Assembly (NCBI GenBank): GCA_028383305.1
Contig: JAOEVD010000019.1
Location: forward strand, 1-47,124
DNA length: 47,124 nt
From: Candidatus Puniceispirillum sp.
GTDB taxonomy: Bacteria > Pseudomonadota > Alphaproteobacteria > Puniceispirillales > Puniceispirillaceae
Direction of reading: 5' to 3'
In this document: in pieces, positions 8,990-15,794 of the stretch
Numbering within the stretch: the stretch's first letter is position 1
Layout of the letters: every line of letters starts with the position of its first letter
Notes under the pieces: model-generated
Database searches by the model: none
Seen by the model: only the letters and a program-made list of their open reading frames with translations
What the model was told of the DNA's origin: nothing
Made by a program: the position numbers and the translations under genes

Positions 8990-9523
8990 TCAGAATCGGC
9001 TGTCTTGAAAAAGGGTGAGATAGTTTTCTGCGCGTTCAACATCATAAAATTCTGATGCCTTATTCTCATGGAGCGCGCTAAGCGCTTTGGCCGCCCAGAT
9101 CACATTATTATCAAGTGCCAACAGCAAATAATCTTTTGCCTTTGCATCATCTTTTTCAACGGCATCGCCCAAAAGATACGCCACACCAAGCGCAAAATAC
9201 CCAGCTGGATAGGCGAATGACGCCGATTTATGAAAAGATGATATTGCGCCCTTTGAATCACCATCGCGCAATTGGCCACGGCCAAGCTGCAAATAATAAC
9301 GCGCTCGGTCTTGTGGTTTTGTCGCAGAAGCGATAGCAGCGCGGCAGGCGTTGATCAATTGGTTTGCGTGAATATCTTGAAATTCAACCGGCTCAGACTG
9401 GCGTAACGGATCGGCCGCTAATGCCCCCAAATCATCACAGCTTGACCCTGGCTGGTCTGAAGCAATGCTGTTGCTTGGTTCAGCCAAGATCAGCAAGCTG
9501 GCAATCAAGATGACACGCCGCAT
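8990..9523 (-). CDS. Secreted or periplasmic Sel1/TPR-like repeat protein
   Basis: This 177-residue protein has an N-terminal signal peptide (MRRVILIASLLILAEPSNSIA). After about residue 70 it has helical repeats of TPR/Sel1 type: YYLQLGRGQLRDGDSKGAI, then YFALGVAYLLGDAVEKDDA with the Sel1 Gly/Ala spacing, then AAKALSALHEN. Two cysteines (29 and 59) could form a disulfide in the periplasm. Such proteins act as protein-protein scaffolds; no enzymatic motif is present. It diverges from another small TPR protein at 9730, and the two share the promoter region between them. Function unknown. Confidence 0.75.
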   Translation of the reverse strand: MRRVILIASLLILAEPSNSIASDQPGSSCDDLGALAADPLRQSEPVEFQDIHANQLINACRAAIASATKPQDRARYYLQLGRGQLRDGDSKGAISSFHKSASFAYPAGYFALGVAYLLGDAVEKDDAKAKDYLLLALDNNVIWAAKALSALHENKASEFYDVERAENYLTLFQDSRF

Positions 9524-9653
9524 TTTTTCTAGCCTTCGGGAATTGTTTTGGTGATTATTGGCATATCCGCTCAGGTCAGTTTAAGTGCCGCAAATGCCGA
9601 GTCAACAGCCGCCTTGATGCTGCGGCTTATAGAATTCCAATCGCACCATTGTT

Positions 9654-9686
9654 TTGGCAATTTCTTGATTGCCAATTGAAATTGGC
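9654..9686. promoter_or_regulatory. Overlapping palindromes upstream of the TPR gene
   Basis: TTGGCAAT (54-61) pairs perfectly with ATTGCCAA (68-75), and the overlapping GCCAATT (71-77) pairs with AATTGGC (80-86). The two pairings exclude each other. The block sits 44 nt before the likely start of the TPR gene, in the divergent promoter shared with the Sel1-like gene. It may be an operator or a leader RNA structure; neither is proven. Confidence 0.4.
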
Positions 9687-9729
9687 GGGCATATGCCCAT
9701 TTAACTCAGATGGACAGTCAAAAGGTATT

Positions 9730-10194
9730 ATGATGATAGCTCGGAAATTTTTCAGCATTGGCGTAATCATAATGATGAGTTTGCTTGGCGCTCACTCATT
9801 TGCCGCGGGTAGTGATGATTATGCGGCGACTGCGGCCAAGCCAGCGGCCTATAACAAAGCGCTGGCTCTGATTAAGGATAAAAATTACGACCAAGCCATT
9901 GTGAAGCTAAAACAAGCTGAAGTTTCGGCCAAAAACGACGCCGATATCCAAAATTTGCTGGGGTTTGCCCATCGCAAAGCGGGCAAGCTGGACGAGGCGG
10001 CAAACTATTATAAATCTGCCTTGGTGCTCGATCCAAAGCACAAGGGCGCCTTGGAATATCAAGGCGAATTTTTTTTGATGCTTGGTGATAAGGTTAGTGC
10101 CGAAAAAAATCTGCAAAAGCTGGATAAGATTTGCTGGCTTGGTTGCAGTGAATTGGATGATCTTCGCACCGCCATCAGAAATTATAAGCCATAA
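9730..10194 (+). CDS. Small periplasmic TPR-repeat protein
   Basis: The frame opens at 9649, but the signal peptide (MMIARKFFSIGVIIMMSLLG, then AHSFA) begins at the ATG pair 9730/9733, preceded by AAAGG, so the start is placed there (about 154 residues). The mature protein has two clear tetratricopeptide repeats: KALALIKDKNYDQAIVKLKQ and the pair DIQNLLGFAHRKAGKLDEA / NYYKSALVLDPKHKGAL. A C-terminal segment holds Cys-x-x-x-Cys (KICWLGCSEL). TPRs mediate protein contacts and no catalytic motif is seen. It diverges from the Sel1-like gene and may be its functional partner; that is inference from the neighbourhood only. Confidence 0.8.
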   Translation: MMIARKFFSIGVIIMMSLLGAHSFAAGSDDYAATAAKPAAYNKALALIKDKNYDQAIVKLKQAEVSAKNDADIQNLLGFAHRKAGKLDEAANYYKSALVLDPKHKGALEYQGEFFLMLGDKVSAEKNLQKLDKICWLGCSELDDLRTAIRNYKP

Positions 10195-10292
10195 GCAGCT
10201 GGATTTTGCGCGTGCCTTATTTTGTGGCAAGGTCATGATTGCAACGCTAATATGTGTACCGATTAACGATTGAGATGATAAGGGAGGTCAAT

Positions 10293-10433
10293 TTGCCCAT
10301 AGACCCGTTACCGCAGAACCGGCTTGGTAAGGTGATTATCGTCATTTCGATCATGTTCGTCTTATTGTTTGCATCGGCCATGTTGATGCATTGGCTTGAT
10401 AAACCTGAAAGCCTGAGTCCGGTATTTGGCTAG
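10293..10433 (+). CDS. Very small single-pass membrane protein, TTG start
   Basis: A 46-codon frame starts at TTG 10293, preceded 5 nt upstream by an excellent AGGGAGG ribosome site (10281-10287), and ends with TAG at 10433. The peptide has a polar N-terminus (MPIDPLPQNRLGK), one strongly hydrophobic helix of about 20 residues (VIIVISIMFVLLFASAM) and a short polar tail. It lies between the TPR gene and the DUF4149 gene on the same strand. No family is recognised. The strong ribosome site and clean membrane helix are the reasons for calling it real. Confidence 0.6.
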   Translation: MPIDPLPQNRLGKVIIVISIMFVLLFASAMLMHWLDKPESLSPVFG

Positions 10434-10522
10434 CCTGTTTCTGTCTTGTTCGCCCAAAGGCCATTTTGGCTTTGATTTGTTAAAATTTACCGCCACGGCC
10501 AGCCGATATAAGGATTAATCAA

Positions 10523-10939
10523 TTGCAGCTTTCCATTCTGATTCATGCCGCCAATATCGGTTTCATGGTTATGTTTTCAGCCGTTGTCGCGCCGACCGTT
10601 TTCAAAGTGTTATCGCAAAAAGCCGCTGGTGCTTATCTTCGGAAACTATTTCCAAGAATGTTTATGTTTGGATTTATAACCTCAAGCTGTGCCGCGCTTG
10701 CCGCATTGTTTGATAGCCATTCACCAAATGTCATTATTTCGGCGTTGGTTGCCTTGGGGTTTTTGGGCAATGCTTTTATCCTTACACCGCAGATCAATAA
10801 ATATCGCGACGCGCTTCTTGCTGGTGATACTGCTGCAAAGGCAATGTTTGGCCGGCTGCATTTGATATCAGTTGCGGTGTTTCTTTTTCAACTGCTGGCC
10901 AGTGGCTACATCGTTATGATGGCCTATCTCTCAAGCTAG
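10523..10939 (+). CDS. DUF4149-like four-helix membrane protein
   Basis: This 138-residue protein starts at TTG 10523, with AAGGA 8 nt upstream. Four membrane helices are evident (about residues 5-25, 48-66, 70-88 and 112-134). The first contains FSAVVAPTVFKVL and is followed by AGAYLRKLFPRMF, the pattern of the DUF4149 / TMEM205-like family, where a Pro-Thr-x-Phe in helix one and a Leu-Phe-Pro motif in the loop are conserved. Members are uncharacterised integral inner-membrane proteins. It follows the small membrane protein at 10293 and may be co-transcribed with it. Confidence 0.78.
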   Translation: MQLSILIHAANIGFMVMFSAVVAPTVFKVLSQKAAGAYLRKLFPRMFMFGFITSSCAALAALFDSHSPNVIISALVALGFLGNAFILTPQINKYRDALLAGDTAAKAMFGRLHLISVAVFLFQLLASGYIVMMAYLSS

Positions 10940-10953
10940 TCATTAATCATCAT

Positions 10954-10988
10954 CAATCATTTGTGATTGGGTGAAACCCCATTTTTTT
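10954..10988 (+). terminator. Possible intrinsic terminator after the DUF4149 gene
   Basis: Fifteen nt after the stop codon a small perfect hairpin, CAATCA-TTTG-TGATTG, is followed by GGGT-GAA-ACCC and then by seven T (10982-10988). The stems are short, so efficiency is uncertain. Confidence 0.45.
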
Positions 10989-11004
10989 GCCTTTGCGGCA
11001 GATC

Positions 11005-11292
11005 TTATCGGCGTTTGTTTGGGACGCGTGAATTGAAATCGGCTGGCCGTTTTTTAATCCAATTGATAAATTTGGCAATTCTTGGATGCTGCCGCAGCGC
11101 ATCAATTGAATGATAATCTCTTGCCAATTCGTCCTCGGTCAAACTTGCGTGTATTTCTTTGTGACAAAGATGGTGCAAAAGAACAGTTTCACCAGTTTTT
11201 CCGCCTTTCAACTTTGGAATCAAATGATGTTTTGATTGCGCAACATTGGCAGGAATCGACCGAAGACAAAGCGGGCAAATCGGGTCATCCAT
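11005..11292 (-). CDS. Small HNH endonuclease family protein
   Basis: From ATG 11292 this is a 95-residue protein. The His-Cys metal finger is complete: CPLC at residues 6-9, HHLIPKLKGGK at 22-32 (the first His pair of HNH) and LHHLCHKEIHA at 40-49, giving two CxxC-type ligands plus the catalytic His. The frame extends 31 codons further upstream, but that extension is basic and non-conserved in appearance and the CPLC start fits small stand-alone HNH proteins better. Such single-domain proteins are widespread in alphaproteobacterial chromosomes. The function is unproven, and there is no adjacent methylase to suggest restriction. Confidence 0.75.
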   Translation of the reverse strand: MDDPICPLCLRSIPANVAQSKHHLIPKLKGGKTGETVLLHHLCHKEIHASLTEDELARDYHSIDALRQHPRIAKFINWIKKRPADFNSRVPNKRR

Positions 11293-11523
11293 GTCGTTCA
11301 AACTCTTCTCCAGAAATGCTGTCTGTCTTTGCGCTTGCCGGCAGAATTGGTTTTGATGCCGCTTACAAATTATGATGCTTTCCAACCATTATAGCCTTGA
11401 TGTAGTCCATGCTTCAATCAAACCAGAGCGATAATGCTGCCAGCGGACAAACGCCAATGATCAAAAAACTGTCTTGATGATTCTTTTTAGTCCGATGATG
11501 GCAGCATGTGCTATGTAACGCAC

Positions 11524-11688
11524 ATGAAAACGCAAACAAAAAATAAAAATGGTGGATGGGCAGGGAAAGCGCAGCGAAAGCAGCAAGCCGGCTATCTGAA
11601 CAAGATCGCAAAGCAGAATAAGGGCAAGAGTCTTTTAGCGCCCGAAAAAACCGATGAAGCTGCAAAAAATCAACCCGACTCAAAATAA
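11524..11688 (+). CDS. Doubtful small lysine-rich basic protein
   Basis: From ATG 11524 (an in-frame ATG also exists at 11506) a 54-residue peptide rich in Lys, Gln, Asn and Ala can be read (begins MKTQTKNKNGGWAGKAQRKQ). It has no membrane segment or recognised domain and is probably disordered, as in small nucleic-acid or ribosome-associated proteins. There is no convincing ribosome-binding site. It may be a real small protein or a chance frame. Confidence 0.3.
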   Translation: MKTQTKNKNGGWAGKAQRKQQAGYLNKIAKQNKGKSLLAPEKTDEAAKNQPDSK

Positions 11689-11694
11689 AGATGG

Positions 11695-11910
11695 TTATGG
11701 TGTCATCTGTGATCTGACGCAAAAGCCGCATAGATAATCGGATGTTTTGGCATCATAACTCACATGCACCCCGCGTAATGGCGGCAGATAGGGCGGCGTG
11801 GTATTGCGAATACATTTATCGCAGCCCTGATTTTCATAAATGAAAAATTGGCGTTGCAGATAAGTCCACTCAGATCCACGAACCGGCTTTGGGGCAATAA
11901 TCTCTGACAA
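11695..11910 (-). CDS. Doubtful cysteine-containing small ORF, possibly a gene remnant
   Basis: This is a 71-codon frame with only a TTG start. It encodes a CDKC motif and a later CGFC pair, which could be a zinc site, with an ordinary-looking amino acid composition (GSEWTYLQRQFFIYENQG). A different frame just upstream (ending near 11,890) also reads plausibly, which would fit a frameshifted remnant. No family is recognised and the call is weak. Confidence 0.22.
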   Translation of the reverse strand: MSEIIAPKPVRGSEWTYLQRQFFIYENQGCDKCIRNTTPPYLPPLRGVHVSYDAKTSDYLCGFCVRSQMTP

Positions 11911-11979
11911 AGGGCCTCACTCAGTTTCATTGCTTTGACGGCGGCCAGATCGGCGATGAAAACCACCCAAAATTAACAT

Positions 11980-12006
11980 CATATTTGGGTCAACATATTT
12001 GGGTCA
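11980..12006. repeat. Short direct repeat, two copies with a 14-bp period
   Basis: CATATTTGGGTCA occurs at 11980-11992 and again at 11994-12006, separated by one base. The repeat is about 140 bp upstream of the small membrane protein at 12147 and could be an operator or polymerase slippage. Confidence 0.6.
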
Positions 12007-12146
12007 TGCCAATCTTGGCGACATCATTATGGGGATGGCGGTTCATTTTGCCAGTGCAATGACGTTGCCTTGGCTGGTGATTTATGTGTTATTGATAATA
12101 TGTGACTTATCATGGTAGCGGTTCTAGATGGTAAAATGAGGTTCAA

Positions 12147-12332
12147 ATGAAGTTGAAATTTCGCGCCGCGTTTTTGGGGCTGAATTATATTGCAACAGTG
12201 GTGGCAAGCCTGACGATATTGTTTTCAGAGCAGTTTTCATTTGGTGAAAAAGCCGTCTATGGCACAAGCGTAATTTTGATCGGCATGGCCATTCGTAATT
12301 TTGTGCAAATCCGAATGCCAGTCAAAGAATAA
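12147..12332 (+). CDS. Small two-helix membrane protein, unknown function
   Basis: This 61-residue protein starts at ATG 12147 with a GAGG ribosome site 5 nt upstream. Two hydrophobic segments (about residues 9-27 and 37-50) are separated by a short loop (FSEQFSFGEKAVYG), and the tail is basic (RNFVQIRMPVKE). No domain is recognised. It converges on the SDR gene with a 50-nt gap that contains a weak AGCCC/GGGCT hairpin around 12340 without a T-run. Confidence 0.55.
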   Translation: MKLKFRAAFLGLNYIATVVASLTILFSEQFSFGEKAVYGTSVILIGMAIRNFVQIRMPVKE

Positions 12333-12382
12333 GCACCAGCCCTTTTAGGGGCTCGCACAAGCTATTTATATGTTTGCAATCG

Positions 12383-13213
12383 CTATAGCCGGCGCGCCAG
12401 CGCATCATAGGCGCGCGAGCTAAGCAACCGGCGAAGAATCATCATTAATGTTGTGGCGGTGGTGACGCGGTATCGCAGTTTTGGCCGCTTTGCCGTGGCT
12501 GCATGCATCACCGCCTTGGTGACGGCAACCGGCATTAATTCAAAAGTATCGGGTGGTGGATCAATGGCTGATAGGCGCGGTATGGCGATGTCTTCATACC
12601 AAGATTCGCGGGCGGTACCCTTCCAATTGATCCATTGTTTGAATTGTATATAGGCATTTTCCCTGATCCGGGTTCGAATAGGCCCGGGTTCAACAAGGAT
12701 TAAATGAATATTTGTTCCGTGAAGTTCCAGCCGCATCGTGTCGGTCAGCCCCTCCAATGCAAATTTGGTGGCATTATAGGCACCCCTAAACTTCAAAGGC
12801 GCAAAGCCAAGAACCGATGAATTTTGAATAATGCGACCTTGTTTTTGTTTGCGCATCTGCGCGATGGCAAGCCGTGACAAAGTATGCCAGCCAAAGAAAT
12901 TTGCCTCGAAAATTGCTCGCAAGGCATCTGTTGGAAGATCTTCAACAAGCGCTGGAATGCCATAAGCGCCGTTGTTGAATAAGACATCTAGATGCCCATC
13001 GGTAGATTCAAGTGCATCAGCAAAGCCTCTGAGGATACTCGCCTCATCTTCATAATCAATGCAAATGCTATGGATTTTATGGTGATCGCGCATGATTGCG
13101 CAGTCCGCAGGCTTGCGACAACTGGCAATAACTTTCCAGCCGGCATCACGAAAGGCAAGCGCCGAATCAAGGCCAATACCGCTTGAGCATCCGGTGATCA
13201 AAATTGATTTCAT
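12383..13213 (-). CDS. SDR family NAD(P)-dependent oxidoreductase
   Basis: This 276-residue classical short-chain dehydrogenase has TGCSSGIG at residues 7-14 (cofactor loop), NNGAYG at 80-85, the catalytic Ser in NSSVLGF (131-137) and YNATK with Tyr146 and Lys150. The NNGAYG and GPIRT motifs and the roughly 80-residue C-terminal part with basic tail resemble the retinol-dehydrogenase-like SDRs of proteobacteria. It reduces or oxidises a carbonyl/hydroxyl pair; the substrate is unknown. It is third in a minus-strand run after the spermidine-synthase-like and binding-protein-like genes (52-nt gap). Confidence 0.9.
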   Translation of the reverse strand: MKSILITGCSSGIGLDSALAFRDAGWKVIASCRKPADCAIMRDHHKIHSICIDYEDEASILRGFADALESTDGHLDVLFNNGAYGIPALVEDLPTDALRAIFEANFFGWHTLSRLAIAQMRKQKQGRIIQNSSVLGFAPLKFRGAYNATKFALEGLTDTMRLELHGTNIHLILVEPGPIRTRIRENAYIQFKQWINWKGTARESWYEDIAIPRLSAIDPPPDTFELMPVAVTKAVMHAATAKRPKLRYRVTTATTLMMILRRLLSSRAYDALARRL

Positions 13214-13265
13214 GGTGATAGCCTTTTTTGATCGGGTTTCGGTTTTATGCAGTCTGTCTTGGCGT

Positions 13266-13997
13266 CTAGTTAGGGTCTATACCTAATTTTCCGGTCATGC
13301 CATGGATTTCAAGCTGTGCTGCGATCCAGCCCTTTTCGATTGATTGGGCAATCAGCGCATTGATAAAGGCAATTGAGTCTGCTTTGCCCTTGGCGACGCC
13401 AATTGATTGCTTTACCGCGGTAAAGGGAGGATCGATCATCCGAAGGCCGCTATGATCGGCCATGTCTTCAAGAAGTTTTGGTTTCAGACTAGCCAGAACA
13501 TCAACCTTTTTTTCAAAAAACAAATCATGCGCTGCCTGAATTGATGACGCCCGAATAATCTGGGCTTGGCTGAAATGATCGGTAAGCCAGAGATCATAGG
13601 CACTTCGCTCGGAAACGGCGATTTTTGTGCCAGCCCGATCAACATCTTGATTGGTCAAAAAATCATCATCATGGCGGACCAGAAAATTGGCTTCGATCAC
13701 AACATAGGGGTGACTGAAATCGAGCGTTTGGGCGCGTTCAGCCTCAAAGGCGATATTGCCAATATCCCAGATATCCTGATTGACGGCATCGGCTAGTTTC
13801 CCCGGTCGATCAAAGCAAACCAATTCGCAAGGCAGGCCAAGAGTTGAGGCAACAAGATTGGCAATATCGGGCGAAATCCCCTGCGGACTGCCATCAGCGG
13901 CAGTGCCTGATACCAACAGAAAATTGCTTAAGTTAATGCCGGCACGCAAAACACCCGTTGGTGCCAATTGCTGTTTCACCACATCTGATACAAACAT
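13266..13997 (-). CDS. Periplasmic-binding-protein-fold (SBP_bac_3) protein without signal peptide
   Basis: This 243-residue protein has the family 3 solute-binding fold: GVLRAGINLSNFLLVSG at the start, GISPDIANLVASTLGLPCELV (the strand-helix pair around residues 41-60), DIGNIAFEAERAQTLDFSHPY (two-lobe hinge, about residues 77-97), and a C-terminal FINALIAQSIEKGWI helix. Unlike transport components it has no signal peptide, and a GGAGAG ribosome site 7 nt before ATG 13997 confirms that the N-terminus is not misplaced. It should therefore be cytoplasmic. Some proteins of this fold are enzymes (cyclohexadienyl dehydratase) or sensors. No permease gene is adjacent. Confidence 0.75.
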   Translation of the reverse strand: MFVSDVVKQQLAPTGVLRAGINLSNFLLVSGTAADGSPQGISPDIANLVASTLGLPCELVCFDRPGKLADAVNQDIWDIGNIAFEAERAQTLDFSHPYVVIEANFLVRHDDDFLTNQDVDRAGTKIAVSERSAYDLWLTDHFSQAQIIRASSIQAAHDLFFEKKVDVLASLKPKLLEDMADHSGLRMIDPPFTAVKQSIGVAKGKADSIAFINALIAQSIEKGWIAAQLEIHGMTGKLGIDPN

Positions 13998-14029
13998 AAA
14001 TTCTCTCCAAGATCGGGCGAATAGGGGGC

Positions 14030-15568
14030 TTAATGCAGATTGCCAAGCAATAGACCGCTCATCAGCTTATCAACCGGCGCGCGGTCATCGGTCAAAATTG
14101 GTAACTGCTGATTGGCGCTTGCCGATATTAGCTTGGTATTTGGCCAACGCCACCAGCTTCTTTCAAAGCCATTTTCGGCATTGATGAAACCATCTTCAAG
14201 CGGGGTATTTGTGCCAACAACAATAAAGGTTGTCCGCATGCCTTGCTGTCTTGGGTCAGGCTCGAACCAGACCTCGACCTTGTCAAAGGAACGCTGCAAG
14301 GTTTTGACATAGGACAGCAAAAATAGTGGGCGTTTGGCATTGTCGACAACATTCACCAGATAGACGCCATCATCATGCAGCCGCCGCGCAACAAGATCAT
14401 TAAATTCCTGTGTGACCAGATGTTCGGGGATTGAGATATCATGAAAGGCATCGCCAAAAACTAGATCGAATTTCACATCATCAGCTAGCTTATTCAATTC
14501 ATATCGGGCATCGCCATGAATGACTTTGGTTTGTGATCCATTGGGCGAAAACCATAATTTGGCCTTGGCAATATCGGTCACCTGCGGGTCAATTTCGGCA
14601 ATCGTTATATCGGCTTTGCCCTGATATTTTGCAATCCAGGCGCGTGGCAACGAAAACCCGCCGCCGCCAATAAAAAATGATTGTGGTGGCCGGTCGCCAA
14701 AACGAAGGCTGATATATTCATCGACAAAATGCACATAAGGCGAATGCAGCCGTTTGGGCTGGTCTTTTTCATTGATGGAATGCACCAGATGATCAAGGGC
14801 AATCAGGCGGGTTTCAGCTCCAGCCATGCCGACATCCTGAATTTGGATACAGAAATAATTGCTTTCGGTGACGCATTGGCTTTTCAGCGCGCCAATTTTT
14901 TGCGCACCAGCCATCATCGAAACCCCAATCGCAAGCGGGATGATCATCACTTTTGCATTCTGTTTATAGCCGATCAGGAAAAAGACCGATCCAAGGGCAA
15001 AATAGATCACCGCTACCAAAATGACGGTATTTCGGGATCCAAGTGTTGAAATCAGAAAATAGCCAGCAAGAAGCGCCCCCAAAATAGCACCAGCCGAACC
15101 AAGAGCGTACATCCTGCCAATCACCACGCCCGTTTCACCTTGCGGATGAATATCAATCGCCAATTTTGTGGCAAGGGGCGACACAATGCCAACAAACAAG
15201 CTTGGCAAGAAAAACAGAATAACGGACGACACCAGAATAGCGTTGATCACGCTTAGATTGGCCATTTGCAAAATGCGTGGGATGAAATCAAGAAGCAGCA
15301 AAATGAGAAGGCTTGTCAGTGATGATAGGAAAAGCGCAAAGCCAATTTTGATGAATTGGGCGCGTTTGACAAAATGGCCCCGCGTCAAATGACCACCAAT
15401 CCAATGGCCAACCGATAATCCGGCAAGAACCACGGCAATGATTGATGTCCAAGTGTAAAGCGACATCCCGAACACAGGTGCCAAAAGCCTTCCAGCAACA
15501 ATTTCAATAATCAGACCGCAGGCCGAGCTTGCAAGGATGGTGATGGCAAGTAAAATTTGAAATATCAT
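14030..15568 (-). CDS. Membrane-fused spermidine synthase-like protein
   Basis: The first about 225 residues contain seven or eight membrane helices, beginning with LAITILASSACGLIIEIVAG, a segment typical of fused MFS/spermidine-synthase proteins. The C-terminal about 280 residues form an aminopropyltransferase-like Rossmann domain with FIGGGGFSLPRAW (nucleotide loop, near residue 300), IAEIDPQVTDIA and DLVFGDAFHD. These proteins look like polyamine synthases tethered to the membrane, but their reaction is not established. Translation from an upstream TTG is possible; ATG 15568 is preferred (512 residues). It is first in a run with the SBP-like and SDR genes (gap 32 nt). Confidence 0.85.
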   Translation of the reverse strand: MIFQILLAITILASSACGLIIEIVAGRLLAPVFGMSLYTWTSIIAVVLAGLSVGHWIGGHLTRGHFVKRAQFIKIGFALFLSSLTSLLILLLLDFIPRILQMANLSVINAILVSSVILFFLPSLFVGIVSPLATKLAIDIHPQGETGVVIGRMYALGSAGAILGALLAGYFLISTLGSRNTVILVAVIYFALGSVFFLIGYKQNAKVMIIPLAIGVSMMAGAQKIGALKSQCVTESNYFCIQIQDVGMAGAETRLIALDHLVHSINEKDQPKRLHSPYVHFVDEYISLRFGDRPPQSFFIGGGGFSLPRAWIAKYQGKADITIAEIDPQVTDIAKAKLWFSPNGSQTKVIHGDARYELNKLADDVKFDLVFGDAFHDISIPEHLVTQEFNDLVARRLHDDGVYLVNVVDNAKRPLFLLSYVKTLQRSFDKVEVWFEPDPRQQGMRTTFIVVGTNTPLEDGFINAENGFERSWWRWPNTKLISASANQQLPILTDDRAPVDKLMSGLLLGNLH

Positions 15569-15794
15569 AAAAGCAAAACCTCGCCCCAATATCGTTCAAC
15601 AAAAATCTTCCAGCTGACGCGTTAGGTGACCATAGTCGCATAAAGCGCAAGCCGAGCAAACAATAGAAAATGCGCAAAATAACTGACCTGTTTATCTTGC
15701 TTTACCAGTAGCGAAATTATGCGATAGTTAATGTAGCCAACCCATGTTGGTAAGCCGGTAAATGACCATTTGATTTGTATTTTAGAGGTTCTTG

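Larger units (their letters stand above)
11293..12146. other. Gene-poor stretch of about 850 bases with only doubtful ORFs
   Basis: Apart from the two low-confidence ORFs listed separately, I see no convincing coding region here. No transposase remnant or RNA gene is recognised. A 14-bp-period direct repeat lies at 11980-12006. The stretch could hold decayed genes, since short cysteine-containing fragments are readable in more than one frame around 11,700-11,960. Confidence 0.4.
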
